Notes: generated by a model from the letters alone, not told the origin. A stretch of 64,000 nt of DNA from Kitasatospora sp. NBC_01246 (GCF_036226505.1 NZ_CP108484.1:7721501-7785500), one strand, 5' to 3'; shown: positions 41,372-54,700, numbered from the stretch's first letter. Numbers and translations are program-made.

Positions 41372-42565
41372 ATGAGCGAGGCGATCTCTTACGAGGATGC
41401 CTGGGCGCGGACTGACAAGTTCGACCCGCCGGCGATTTTCGACGAGCTGCGGAAGGAGCGCCCGCTGGCGCGGATGGTCTACCCCGACGGGCACGTCGGG
41501 TGGATCGCCACCAGCCACGAGCTCGCCCGGCAGGTCCTGAGCGACCCGAAGTTCAGCCACAACCTGGAGATCGGGCACTTCCCGGTCACCAAGTACGGTG
41601 GCCCGGTACCGCAGTTCCCGGCCATGCCGGGGATGTTCATCCACATGGACCCGCCGGAGCAGACCCGGTTCCGCAAGCTGCTGACGCGCGAGTTCACCGG
41701 CCGCACGATCAACCAGCTGACGCCGCAGGTCGAGGCGGTGGCCGCCGAGCAGATCAAGGTCATGCGCGAGCACGGCAACTCCGCCGACCTGCTGGAGACC
41801 TTCGCCAACCCGCTGGTCCTGCGGGTGCTGTCGGACCTGATCGGCCTGCCCTACAGCGAGCGGGACCGCTACGCCGAGGCGCCGGCGGTCATGAACAACC
41901 CGTTCGGTGACGCGCAGGAGTCGATGGCCGCGTTCGCCCAGGTGGGCGCGTTCATCCACGAGACCATCGCGCGCAAGAAGGCGGAGCCCGGGGACGACAT
42001 CCTGAGCCGGCTGATCGCCACCGGGGAGCTCAGTGACGAGGAGCTGGGCAACATCACCGCCCTGCTGCTGTTCGCCGGTTACGAGACCACGGAGGGCGCG
42101 CTGACGGTCGGCGTGTTCGCGCTGTTGCACCACCCGGAGCAGCTGGCCGCCCTGCGGGCCGACCCCTCGAAGATCGACGACGCGGTGGAGGAGATTCTCC
42201 GCTACATCACCGTCAACCAGTACGAGATCTTCCGGACCGCCCTGGAGGACCTCGAACTCGGCGGCCACGCCGTGAAGAAGGGCGAGACGGTCACCGTCTC
42301 GCTGCCGGCCGCCAACCGCGACCCGGCGAAGTTCGGCTGCCCCGCCGACCTCGACCTCTCCCGGGACACCGCGGGCCACGTGGCCTTCGGCTACGGCGTC
42401 CACCAGTGCATCGGCCAGAACCTGGCCCGGCTGCAGCTGCGGGTCGGCCTGCGGGCCCTGCTGGAGGCCTTCCCCGACCTGCGCCTGGCGGTGCCGGCGG
42501 ACGACGTCCCGCTGCGGACCCACGGGTCCGTCTTCGCTGTGAAGTCCCTGCCCGTTTCCTGGTAA
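41372..42565 (+). CDS. Cytochrome P450 of the polyketide cluster
   Basis: A 397-residue soluble bacterial P450. ATG at 41372 follows GGAGAAGG. The oxygen-binding motif is LLFAGYETTEG (AGYETT at 235-240), ExxR is at 274-277 (EILR) and the heme loop is FGYGVHQCIGQNLAR with Cys346. FIHMDPPEQTRFRKLLTREF is the C-helix WxxxR-equivalent region. It looks like the CYP105/107 group that tailors macrolides. No ferredoxin is next to it. Its stop lies 32 bp before the PKS start, so it is probably cotranscribed and acts on the chain or released polyketide. Confidence 0.9.
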   Translation: MSEAISYEDAWARTDKFDPPAIFDELRKERPLARMVYPDGHVGWIATSHELARQVLSDPKFSHNLEIGHFPVTKYGGPVPQFPAMPGMFIHMDPPEQTRFRKLLTREFTGRTINQLTPQVEAVAAEQIKVMREHGNSADLLETFANPLVLRVLSDLIGLPYSERDRYAEAPAVMNNPFGDAQESMAAFAQVGAFIHETIARKKAEPGDDILSRLIATGELSDEELGNITALLLFAGYETTEGALTVGVFALLHHPEQLAALRADPSKIDDAVEEILRYITVNQYEIFRTALEDLELGGHAVKKGETVTVSLPAANRDPAKFGCPADLDLSRDTAGHVAFGYGVHQCIGQNLARLQLRVGLRALLEAFPDLRLAVPADDVPLRTHGSVFAVKSLPVSW

Positions 42566-42597
42566 CTCCCTGCTCTCCGGAAGGAGTTCGCGGTAAG

Positions 42598-45500
42598 GTG
42601 CGCCCCGATCTGATCACCCCGCTCCCGGTCATCCTCCGGGAGAACGCGGTCCGTTTCACGGACAAGATCGCTTTCGAGGACGACCGGCACGCGGTCACCT
42701 ACGGAGAGCTCGAAGCACGGACGCGGAGGCTGGCCGGTCACCTGGCCGGCCTCGGCGTCCGGCGCGGGGACCGGGTGGCACTCTGCCTCGGCAACTCCGT
42801 GGCCATGGTGGAGGGCTATCTCGCCGTCGTGCGGGCCGGCGGCATCGGTGTGCCGGTGAACCCGCGGGCCACGGCGGCCGAGACCGAGTACCTGCTGACC
42901 GACAGCGGCGCGGTCTTCGCGCTGACCGACACCGGTCACGCAGAAACGTTCCTTCGATTGCTGCCGGCCCCGGCCGGTGCGTCCGGCGTGCTGGTGGCCG
43001 GCCCGGCCCCGGCCCCGGCGGGCACCCTCTCCTTCGACGAACTCGCCGTCACCGAACCCGTCACCGAGGCCCCCGACGACCTCGGACTGGACGAGGTGGC
43101 CTGGATGTTCTACACCTCGGGCACCACCGGCCGGCCCAAGGGCGTGCTGTCCACCCAGCGCAACTGCCTCTGGTCCGTGGCCTCCTGCTACGTGCCCGTG
43201 CCGGGCCTGTCCGAGCACGACCGGGTGCTGTGGCCGCTGCCGCTCTTCCACAGCCTCTCGCACATCGCCTGCGTGCTCTCCGTCCCGGTGGCCGGCGCCA
43301 CCGCCCGGATCATGGACGGCAGTTCCGCGGACGACATCCTGACCGCGCTCCGCGAGGACCGCTCCACCTTCCTCGCCGGCGTCCCCACCACCTACCACCA
43401 CCTGGTCACCACCGCCCGGCGGACCGGTCTGTCGCTGCCCGACCTGCGGATCGGGCTGGTCGGCGGCGCCGTCACCGGCTCCGAACTGCGCCGCTCCTTC
43501 GAGGAGGGCTTCGGGGTGCCGCTGGTCGACGCCTACGGGAGCACCGAGACCTGCGGCGCGATCACCATCAACCCGCCGGACGCCGCCCGCGTCGAGGGCT
43601 CCTGCGGCCTGCCCGTGCCGGGCGTCGGCGTGCGGATCGTCGACCCGCGCACCGGCCTCGACGTCGCGGCCGGCGAGGAGGGCGAGGTCTGGGTCAGCGG
43701 ACCGAACGTCATGGTCGGCTACCACAACAGCCCGGAGGCCACCGCCGCGGCGGTGCGGGACGGCTGGTTCCACACCGGCGACCTGGCCCGGCGGGACGAG
43801 GCCGGGTACTTCACCATCTGCGGCCGCCTCAAGGACCTGGTCATCCGCGGCGGCGAGAACATCCACCCCGACGAGGTCGAGGCCGTCCTGCGCACCGTCG
43901 AGGGCGTGGCCGACGCCGGGGTCGCCGGGGTGGCGCACGACACGCTCGGCGAGGTGCCCGTCGCCTGGGTGGTCCCCGGGCCGGCCGGCCTCGACACCGC
44001 CGCGCTGATCGACCGCTGCCGCGAGCGGCTCTCCGCGTACAAGCTGCCCGAGCGGGTCTACGAGGTCGCCGGGATCCCCCGGACGGCCTCCGGGAAGATC
44101 GTCCGGCGCCTGCTGGCCGAGCAGCCCGCCCGGCTGCGCTACGCCGCCGACGGACACCATGACGCCCTGCTGGCACCGGCCTGGGTGCCGGCGCCGCCCG
44201 CACTCCCGGCGGCCGCCGGAACAGCCGCACCGGGCTGGGCGGTGGTCGGCCCGGCCGACGCGCTCGTCACCGGCCTGCGGGCCGCCGGTCTCGACGTCCG
44301 GCACCACCCCGACCTCGCGGCCCTGGACGCCGCCGTGGCCGCCGGCGAGCCGGCTCCCGGCGTGACCCTGCTCGACCCGGTGGCCACCGCCGCCGAGGGC
44401 CGTGCCTCGGCCACCCGGCCGGTACCAGCCGGGGCCCGGCTGGTCCTGCTCACCCGCGGCGCGGTGACCGCCACCGAGGGGGACGCCGCGCCCGACCCCG
44501 CGGGCGTCCCGCTCTGGGCCGTCGCGCGCTCCGTCCAGGCCGGCAGTGACCGCCCCGAGGCCGTGACCGTCCTCGATCTCGACGCCCGGCCCGGCGTCGA
44601 GGTGTCCGCCCCGGAGCTGCTGGCCGCCGTCGCCTCCGGTGAACCCCAACTCGCCCTGCGGGCCGGGCAACCGCTGGTCCCACGACTGCTCCCGGTGCCG
44701 GTCGCCGACCGTCCGCTCGGCGCCGGCCCGGCCGGACTCGGCGCGACCGTGGTGGTCACCGGGGCCGACACCCCGGCCGGCGCCGCTCTGGTGCGCCACC
44801 TGACCACCGCGTACGGGGTGGAGCGGTTGCTGCTGGTCGACGCGCCGGATGCGGGCGAGCCGCTGGACGCCGACCTCCCCACCGGGCTGGAGCTCGCCCG
44901 GGTGACCGCCGACGGCACGGACCGGGCCGCACTGCGGACGGCGCTCGCCGGCCTCGGCCACCCGGTCACCGCCGTCGTGCACGCCGCCGGGGACCAGGCC
45001 CTCGCCCGGGCCCTCGACGAGCTCACGGCCGACACCGGCCTCACCGCCTTCGTCGCCGTCACCGGCACCGCCGCCGTGCTCGGCTCCCCCGGGGCCCCGG
45101 ACACCGCCGTCGCCGAGGCGCTGACGGAGGCACTGGCGCACAGCCGCCGGCTGCGCGGGCAGGCCGGCTCGGCCCTCGCCTGGAGCACCGGCTACCCGGT
45201 GGCCGACGCCACCGAGGAGGCCGGGGCCCGGCACCTGCGGGACGGGCTCGCCGCCTTCGACCTGCTGATCGAGACCGGCGCCCCGGCACTGGTGGCGCTG
45301 CGGACCGGCCCGCTCGACCCGGACGGCCGGGTGCCGGCGGTCCTGCGCGCCCTCGCGGCCACGCCGCCGCCCGCCGCCCGGCCCGACGAGACCGTCACCG
45401 CCGACCTGCGCGCCCGCCTGTCGGTCCTGGACGAGCGGGCGCAGCTCGCCCTGCTCGAAGAGCTGGTCCGCACCCAGGCCGCCGCCGTGCTGAACCGGCC

Positions 45501-45720
45501 CGGCACCGGCGCCGTCCCGGCCGGACAGGCCTTCCGCGACCTGGGCCTCACCTCGCTCGCCGTCGTCGAACTGCGCAACCGGCTGACCGGGAGCACCGGG
45601 CTGCGCCTGCCCGCCACCGTGAGCTTCGACCACCCGACGCCGGAGGCGCTGGCGGCCCACCTGCGGGCCCGCGTCCTCGGCCTGCGGGAGGCCCCGGAGC
45701 CGGCCGGCCGGGCGGTGCCC
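42598..45720 (+). other. PKS loading module: acyl-CoA ligase, inactive KR-like domain, ACP
   Basis: Residues 1-518 are an adenylating ligase with FYTSGTTGRPKG (about 171-182), DAYGSTETCG (about 311-320), GWFHTGDL, and the catalytic lysine in RTASGKIVRR (about 500), all intact. Residues about 521-928 have the structural and Rossmann halves of a ketoreductase, but the NADPH loop reads VTGADTPAGAAL and no Ser/Tyr catalytic pair remains, so it is a scaffold. The ACP (948-1031) carries its serine (986) in GLTSL rather than GxDSL. The starter is therefore a free carboxylic acid activated as its adenylate. Its identity is not readable. Confidence 0.82.
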
Positions 45721-48700
45721 GCCGATCCGGACGAGCCGATCGCGATCGTCGGCATGGCCTGCCGCCTGCCGGGCGGTGTGACCGGCCCGGAGGAACTTTG
45801 GCGGCTGGTCAGCGAGGGCCGGGAGGCCCTGTCCGGCTTCCCGGAGGACCGTGGCTGGGACTTGGACGCCCTGTTCTCCGGCGACCCGGAGCAGGCCGGC
45901 ACCTCCACCGCCGACCGCGGCGGGTTCCTGCGCGACGCCGGTCTGTTCGACGCCGGGTTCTTCGGCATCAGCCCGCGGGAGGCGCTGGCGATGGACCCGC
46001 AGCAGCGGCTGCTGCTGGAGGCGTCCTGGGAGGCGATGGAGCGGGCCGGTATCGACCCGGCCGGTCTGAAGGGCGCGGACGTCGGGGTGTTCTCCGGGGT
46101 CATGGGCCAAAGCTACGGCGCGGGCGGCGCGGCGCCGGCGGAGCTGGAGGGCTTCACCGCCACCGGTACGGCGTCGAGCGTGGCGTCGGGCCGGGTCTCC
46201 TACGTGTTCGGGTTCGAGGGCCCGGCGGTGACGGTGGACACGGCGTGCTCGTCGTCGCTGGTGGCGATGCACCTGGCCGCGCAGGCGCTGCGGCGCGGGG
46301 AGTGCTCGCTGGCGCTGGCCGGCGGCGCGACCGTGATGGCGACCCCGGACACTTTCGTGGAGTTCTCGCGGCAGCGGGCGCTGGCGACGGACGGCCGCTG
46401 CAAGTCCTACGCGGACGCGGCGGACGGCACCGGCTGGGCCGAGGGCGCGGGCGTCGTGGTGCTGGAGCGGCTCTCCGAGGCGCGGGCCAACGGGCACCAC
46501 GTCCTGGCGGTGCTGCGCGGCAGCGCGGTGAACCAGGACGGTGCGTCGAACGGTCTGACCGCACCCAACGGGCTCTCCCAGCAGCGGGTGATCCGCAAGG
46601 CGCTGGCCAACGCGGGCCTGTCCACCGCCGAGGTGGACGTCGTCGAGGGGCACGGCACCGGCACGGTGCTGGGTGACCCGATCGAGGCCCAGGCCCTGCT
46701 GGCCACCTACGGTCAGGACCGGCCCGCCGAGCGGCCGCTGCGGCTCGGCTCGCTGAAGTCGAACATCGGCCACACCCAGGCCGCGGCCGGGGTGGCCGGT
46801 GTGATCAAGATGGTGCAGGCGCTGCGGCACGGCGTCATGCCGCCCACCCTGCACGTGGACGCGCCGTCCACCCAGGTGGACTGGTCGCTCGGCGCGGTGG
46901 AGCTGTTGACCGAGGCCCGGGACTGGCCGGAGACCGGGCGCCCCCGGCGGGCCGCCGTCTCCTCCTTCGGTGTCAGCGGCACCAACGCGCACCTGATCCT
47001 GGAGCAGGCCCCCGAGGAGGAGCCGGCCGAGGTCGAGGCCGGCCCCGCGGGTGTGCTGCCGCTGGTGGTCTCGGCGAAGAGCGCGGCCTCGCTGGCGGGC
47101 CAGGCCGGGCGGCTGGCGCCGTTGGTGACGGCCGGTGACCGGGCGGCCCTGGCCGGTGCGCTGGTCACCCGGCGGGCGCTGCTGGACGAGCGCGCCGTGG
47201 TGGTGGCCGGCACCTCGGAGGAGGCGCTGGCGGGGCTGGCCGCGTTGGCGCGCGGGGAGTCGGCGCCGGGGTTGGTGACGGGCAGTGTGTCCGGTGCGGG
47301 CCGGACGGTGCTGGTGTTCCCGGGGCAGGGTTCGCAGTGGGTCGGGATGGGGCGTGAACTGCTGGACGCCTCGCCGGTGTTCGCGGAGCGCGTCGCGGAG
47401 TGCGCCCGGGCTCTGGAGCCGTTCGTCGACTGGTCGCTGGAGGACGTGCTGCGCGGTGAGGCCCCGGCCGAGCTGCTGGAGCGCGTCGACGTGCTCCAGC
47501 CGGCGAGTTTCGCGGTGATGGTCGGTCTGGCGGCGGTCTGGGCGTCGGTGGGTGTGGTGCCGGACGCGGTGGTCGGGCACTCGCAGGGGGAGATCGCGGC
47601 GGCCTGCGTGGCCGGTGCGCTGTCGTTGGAGGACGCGGCGCGGATCGTGGCGGTGCGCAGCCAGGTGATCGCGGGCAGCCTGGCCGGGCGCGGGGGGATG
47701 GCGTCGGTGGCGCTCTCCGAGGCCGACGCCGTCGAGCGGCTGGTGCGCTGGGCGGACCGGGTGGAGGTCGCGGCCGTCAACGGACCGGCCTCGGTCGTGG
47801 TGGCCGGTGACGCCGAGGCCTTGGACGAGGCGTTGGAGGTGCTGGCGGCCGACGGCGTGCGGGTGCGCCGCGTGGCGGTGGACTACGCCTCGCACACCCG
47901 TCATGTCGAGGCGATCGAGGAGACCCTCGGCGAGGCCTTCGCGGACATTCGCAGCCAGGCCCCGCGGATTCCCTTCTACTCGACCGTCATGAGTGCTTGG
48001 GTCACCGAGGCCGGCGTGCTGGACGGCGGCTACTGGTACCGCAACCTGCGCGGTCAGGTCCGGTTCGGCCCGGCCGTCGCCGCGCTGCTCGAAGCGGGCC
48101 ACACGGTGTTCGTGGAGTCGAGCGCGCACCCGGTGCTGGTCCAGCCGGTCAGTGAGATCGTGGACGAGGCCGGGGCCGAGGCCCTGGTCACCGGGACGCT
48201 TCGGCGGGACGAGGGCGGTCCGCGCCGGCTGTTCGCCTCGATGGCCGAACTCTTCGTCCGCGGCGTGGCCGTGGACTGGACGGGCGTGCTGTCCACCGGC
48301 ACCGCCCGCGTCGAGCTGCCGACCTACGCCTTCGACCACCGGCACTACTGGCTGCGGACCACCCGGGCCACCGACGCGGCCTCGCTCGGCCAGGCCGCCG
48401 CCGACCACCCGCTGATCGGCGCGATCGTCGGTGTGCCCGGCTCGGGCGGCTTCATGACCACCGCGCGGTGGTCGCTCGGTGCGCACCCGTGGCTCTCCGA
48501 GCACGTGGTCGGCGACACCGTCCCGGTACCCAGCGCGGCGCTGGTCGAGCTGGCCGTCCGGTTCGGCGACGAGGTCGGCACCCCGACCGTCGCGGAACTG
48601 ACCGTCGACCGGCCGGTGGTGCTCCCGCTGCGCGGGGGGCGCGCCGTCCAGATGACCGTCGGAGCGGCCGACGACACCGGGCGGCGCGCCGTCGAGGTGT

Positions 48701-51700
48701 ACTCCCGCGCGGACGACGCGCCGCTGGACGCGGAGTGGACGCGCCACGCCCACGGCACCCTGGCACCCGCCCCGGCGGACACCCGGGCCGCCGGGCCCGC
48801 CGACGGCCCGGTGGCCGAGGTCTCGCTGGACGACGCGGCCGGCCCCGCCGACCGATTCGGCCTGCACCCGGCGCTGCTGGACGCCGCCGTGCGCACCGCC
48901 CTCCCGGAGGGCGCGTTCGCCGCCGAGTGGCGCGGGGTGACCCTGCTGGCCTCGGGCGCCACCGAGCTGCTGGTCCGCACCTCCGGGACGACGGACGAGG
49001 GGGCCCGGCTGGAGCTGAGTGACCCGACCGGTGCGCCGGTGCTGATCGCCGATGCCGTCCTCGCCCGGCCCTACGCGCCGGAACAGGACGCTGTCGCAGG
49101 GGAGTTGACGCAGGACGCGCTGTTCCGGCTGGAGTGGTCCGAACTGCCGCTGCCCGCCGTGGCAGAGGCCGCCCCCGGTACGGCGACCATCGCGACCGCC
49201 GGGGACGTCGAGACCCTCGCCGCGTCCGACGGTCCGGCCCCGGAGGTGCTGCGGTACGCCGTGGAGCACCCGGGGGGTGACCCCCGGGCCGCCGTGGCCG
49301 CCGCGCTGGCCGTCCTCCAGGCCTGGCTGTCCGCCCCCGCGCTGGCGCAGTCCCGGCTGGTCGTCTCGGTGGGCGGGGACGGGACCGACCTCGCGACCGC
49401 CGCCGTGTCCGGTCTGCTGCGCTCGGCGCAGTCCGAGCACCCGGACCGCATCGTGATCGCCGAACTCGACGACTCCGCCGCCGCGTTGCTGCCGGCCGTG
49501 CTGGCCAGTGGCGAACCGCGGGTGCGGGTCCGGGCGGGCCTGGCCGAGGTACCCCGGCTGGTCCGGGCCACCGTCCCGGAGCGCCCCACGGGGACGCCCG
49601 GAGCCGGGACCGCCGAAGCCGGGACGCCCGGAGCCGAGGCGCCCGGAGCCGGGACCGCCGCGGGCCTCGACCCCGCCGCGGGCCTCGACCCCGCCGGGAC
49701 CGTCCTGGTCACCGGCGGGACCGGGACGCTCGGCGCCCTGGTCGCCCGGCACCTGGTCACCGCGCACGCCGCCCGCCACCTGCTGCTGGTCAGCCGCCGC
49801 GGCCCCGCCGCCGAGGGCGCGCAGGCGCTGCGCGAGGAACTCGCCGCGCTGGGCGCCACCGTCACCGTCGCCGCCTGCGACACCGCCGACCGCGCCCAGC
49901 TCGCCGCGCTCCTCGCGGCGGTACCGGCCGAGCACCCGCTGACCGCCGTCGTGCACACCGCCGGCGTCCTGGACGACGGCGTGGTCACCGCGCTGACCCC
50001 GGACCGGGTCGACACCGTGCTGCGGCCCAAGCTGGACGCCGCGCTCCACCTGCACGAGCTCACCCGGGGCCTGGACCTCACGGCCTTCGTGCTGTTCTCC
50101 TCGGCCGCCGGCGTCCTGGGCAACCCCGGCCAGGGCAACTACGCGGCGGCCAACGCCTGCCTGGACGCCCTGGCCGAGCTGCGTCGCGGGCTCGGCCTGC
50201 CCGGCGTCTCGCTCGCCTGGGGCTACTGGAGCCAGGCCAGCGGCATGACCCGCCACCTCGGCACCGCCGACCTCCGGCGCACCAGGCGGCTGGGCATGGC
50301 CGGGCTGTCCGACGCCGAGGGGATGGCCCTGCTGGACGCCGCCCTGCGCGCCGGCGCCGGGACGCCCGCCGCCCTGGTGGCCGCCAGGTTCGACCTGCCC
50401 GCCCTGCGCGCGGCCGCCCGCAGCGGCCCCGTGGCACCGCTGCTGCGCGGCCTGGCACCGGCCGGACGGCGGACCGTCCGCGCCGCCGCCGGCCCCGACA
50501 CCGGCTCCCTGCGGGACCGGCTCGCCCGGCTGGGTGAGGCCGAGCGGACCGAGCAACTGGTGGCCCTGGTGCGCCGGCACGCCGCCGAGGTGCTCGGCCA
50601 CGCCGCCCCCGACGCCGTCCGGGCCGACCGGGCCTTCAAGGAGGCCGGCTTCGACTCGCTGACCGCCGTGGAGCTGCGGAACCGGCTGGCCTCCGCGAGC
50701 GGACTCACGCTCTCCTCGACCATCGTCTTCGACTACCCGAAGCCGGTCGCCCTCGCCGAGCACCTGCGCGTCAGGCTGTTCGGCAGCACCGCCCCGGACG
50801 GCGCCGGGACGGGCCGCGCGAGCGCCGCAGCCGTCGACCCCGACGAGCCGATCGCGATCGTGGCGATGTCCTGCCGCCTCCCGGGCGGGGTGCACAGCCC
50901 CGAGGACCTCTGGCGGCTGGTGGCCGACGGGGTCGACGCCGTCACCGAGTTCCCCGAGGACCGCGGCTGGGACATCGAGCGGCACTACGACGCCGACCCG
51001 GACAGCGCGGGCAAGACCTACGTCCGCCACGCCGCCTTCCTCGACGACGCCACCGGGTTCGACGCCGGCTTCTTCGGCATCTCGCCGAACGAGGCGCTGG
51101 CGATGGACCCGCAGCAGCGGCTGCTGCTGGAGACCTCCTGGGAGGCCTTCGAACGCGCCGCGATCGACCCCACCGGGCTGGGCGGCCAGGACATCGGCGT
51201 CTTCGTCGGCGTCAACAGCCACGACTACACCGTGCGGATGCACCAGGCGGCCGGCGTCGAGGGCTTCCGGCTCACCGGCGGCTCCGGCAGCGTCCTGTCA
51301 GGCCGTGTCGCCTATCAGTTCGGCTTCGAGGGCCCGGCCGTCACGGTCGACACCGCCTGCTCCTCCTCGCTGGTCGCCCTGCACCTCGCGGCCCAGGCGC
51401 TGCGCCGGGGCGAGTGCTCGATGGCGCTGGCCGGCGGCGTGATGGTGATGGGCAACCTGGAGACCTTCGTGGAGTTCTCCCGGCAGCGCGGGCTGGCCCC
51501 GGACGGCCGCTGCAAGGCCTTCGCGGACGGCGCGGACGGCACCGGCTGGGCGGAGGGCGTCGGCGTGCTGCTCGTCGAGCGGCTCTCCGAGGCGCGCCGG
51601 CGCGGCCACCAGGTCCTGGCGGTGATCAGCGGCAGCGCGGTCAACCAGGACGGCGCGTCCAACGGTCTGACCGCGCCGAACGGGCTCTCCCAGCAGCGGG

Positions 51701-54700
51701 TGATCCGCACGGCGCTGGCGAACGCGGGCCTCTCGCCGGCGGAGGTGGACGCGGTCGAGGCGCACGGCACCGGCACCGTCCTCGGCGACCCGATCGAGGC
51801 GCAGGCGCTGCTGGCCACGTACGGGCAGGACCGCGTGGACGGGCAGGAGCCGCTCTGGCTCGGCTCGGTCAAGTCGAACATCGGCCACACCCAGGCCGCG
51901 GCCGGGGTGGCCGGAGTGATCAAGATGGTGATGGCCATCCGGCACGGCGTCCTGCCCCGGACGCTGCACGTGGACCGGCCCTCGACCCATGTGGACTGGT
52001 CGGTGGGCGCGGTCGAGCTGCTGACCGAGGCCCGGGACTGGCCGGAGACCGGCCGCCCGCGCCGCGCGGGGGTGTCCTCCTTCGGCATCGGCGGGACCAA
52101 CGCGCACGTCCTGGTGCAGCAGGCGCCGGCCGACGCCGCCGCCGTGCCGGAGCCCGCACCGCCGCAGGACCCGGCCGACGCCGCCCAGGCGCCGCCGGTG
52201 CTCGTCCCGGTGCCGGTCTCGGCCAGGTCGGCGGCCGCGCTGCGCGGCCAGGCGGGGCGGCTCGCCCGCTTCGTCGACGACCGGTCCGACGTCCCGCTGG
52301 CCGGGACGGCCCACGCGCTCGCCACCGCCCGGGCCGGGCTCGACCACCGCGCGGTGCTGCTGGCGGGTGACCGCCGGCAGCTGGCCGGCGCCCTGCGCGC
52401 CCTCGAAGCGGGCACGCCCGACGCCACGACCGTGGTCGGCAACGCCGCCGCCGGCGGCAGGCTGGCCTTCCTCTTCACCGGGCAGGGCAGCCAGTGGGCC
52501 GGGATGGGCCGCCGCCTCGCCGAGGCCTTCCCGGTCTTCCGGGACGCCTTCGCCGCCGCCTGCGCCGCCGTCGAGCGGCACCTGGACGGCGCGTCGACGC
52601 GCCCGCTGCACGAGATCGTCTTCGCCGACCCCGGTACGGCGGAGGCCGCGCTGCTCGACGAGACCCTGTACACCCAGGCCGGTCTCTTCGCCCTGGAGAC
52701 GGGGCTGTTCCGGCTCTTCACCTCCTGGGGCGTACGGCCCGACCTGCTGGCCGGGCACTCGATCGGCGAGCTCGCCGCCGCCCACGCCGCCGGCATCCTC
52801 GACCTCGCCTCGGCGGGCGAACTGGTCGCCGCCCGAGGGCGGTTGATGCAGGCACTGCCGGCCGGCGGCGCGATGGTCGCGGTGCGGGCGACCGAGGCCG
52901 ACGTCGCGCCGCTGCTGGCCGGCGCGGCGGGCGTGGTCGGTGTCGCGGCGGTCAACGGCCCCGACTCGCTGGTGCTCTCCGGCGCCGAGGACGCGGTGCT
53001 CGCCGTCGCGGCCGAGCTGGCCCGGACCGGTCACAAGACCCGGCGGCTCACCGTCAGCCACGCCTTCCACTCGGCCCTGATGGAGCCGATGCTGGCGGAG
53101 TTCGAGGCGGTCGCGGCCAAGCTGAGGTACCGGCCGGGCAGCATCCCCGTGGTCTCCACCGTCACCGGCCGGCTCGCCGAGGAGGGGCACTTCGGGACGG
53201 CGTCGTACTGGGTCGACCAGGTGCGCGACGCCGTCCGGTTCGGCGACGCGGTCACCGCGCTGCGCGACCAGGGCGCCGCGACCTACCTCGAACTCGGCCC
53301 GGGCGGGGTGCTGACCGCGATGGCGCTCGGCACGCTCGGCGAGCGGCAGGCCGGCGGCTGCGTCGCCACCCTGCGCGGCGACACCCCCGACGACACCGCC
53401 GTCCTCACCGCGCTCGCCGAACTGCACGTGCGCGGCGGGGACGTGGACTGGCCCGCCGTCCTCGGCCGGCCGGTCACGGCGGTCGGCGCCGAACTGCCCA
53501 CGTACGCCTTCCAGCACGAGCGGTACTGGGTCGAGAGCGGCGCCGCCGCGGACGCCGAGGCACTCGGCGCCCGCAGCACCGGGCACCCGCTGCTCGGCAC
53601 CGTCGTCGACGTCCCCGGCGAGGACGGCGGCACCGGCGTCGTGCTCACCGGGCGGCTGACCCGGCGCAGCCGGGGCCTGCTGGTCGACCCGGCCGACGCC
53701 GGTGACACCGCCGTCCCGGCGGCCGTGCTGCTGGACCTGCTCGTCCTGGCCGGCAGCGAGGCCGCCAGCGGCGCCGTCCGGCAGCTCACCGTGGTGACGC
53801 CGCTGGTCCTGCCCGGCCACGGGGACCTCCAGCTGCGGGTCTCGGTGGAGGCCCCGGGTACGGACGGCCTGCGCCGCGCCGGGGTGCACTCCCGGCCGGC
53901 CGGACCGGACCAGGGCCCCTGGGTCTGCCACGCCCGCGCCCTGCTGGCCCCCGGGCTGCCGCAGCCCGGCTTCGACCTGCGGGACTGGCCGTCCGCCGAG
54001 GACGCAGCGGACACCGCGGACACCGGCGAGGCGGCGGACACCGGCGAGGCCGCGGACACCGCGTCCCCCGCCGCGAAGGTGGCCGGCGTCCGCAGGCTCT
54101 GGCAGCGCGACGGCGGGCTCCTCGCCGACATCGAGCTGCCCGCCGAACTCCTGGCCGAGGCCGAGGCGTTCACGCTCCACCCGGCACTCGTCGACACCGC
54201 GCTGAAGGTCCTCGCCGCGCACACCGGAGGCGACCCCGACGGGCGCGACCGCGAGCCGGCCGCCTGCGCCGAACTCGCCGTGTACGCGGAGGGCGCCGCC
54301 ACCCTGCGGCTGCGGATCACCCCGGCCGAGGGCGGCCGCCACCTGCTGGAGCTGGCCGACGCGGAGGGCGAACCGGTCGCCACCATCGGGCCGTTGACGA
54401 CGGCGGGCACCGACGGGGCCACCCGTGCCGACGCCGTTCCCGTGGCGGTTCCGGCGGCCCCGGCGGACGCCCCGCTGGCCCGGCGCGTGGTGCGGCGCGG
54501 TGCGGCGGCCGGTGGTTCGACGGCCGCCCGCCTCGCCGACCTCGCCCCGGCGGAACAGCACCGCCGGCTGATGGCGCTGGTGCAGGAGAGCGCCGCCGCC
54601 GTCCTGGGCCACCAGGGCGCCGACTCCTTCGACGCCGGCCAGCCGTTCCGCGAGCTCGGCTTCGACTCGCTCAGCGCCGTCAAACTCCGCAACCGGCTGC

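Noticed and set aside
42598..45720. Rapamycin/FK506-type loader (CoL-ER-ACP)
   Set aside because: The middle domain has the KR structural half and KR-like Rossmann strands, not ER motifs, so no link to that family's product is claimed.
42391..51243. Very long open frame on the minus strand opposite the first PKS (about 2950 codons)
   Set aside because: It is a mirror of the strong third-position GC bias of the PKS. It has no ribosome site or recognisable domain, is rich in Arg/Gly/His, and the sense strand is a clear PKS.
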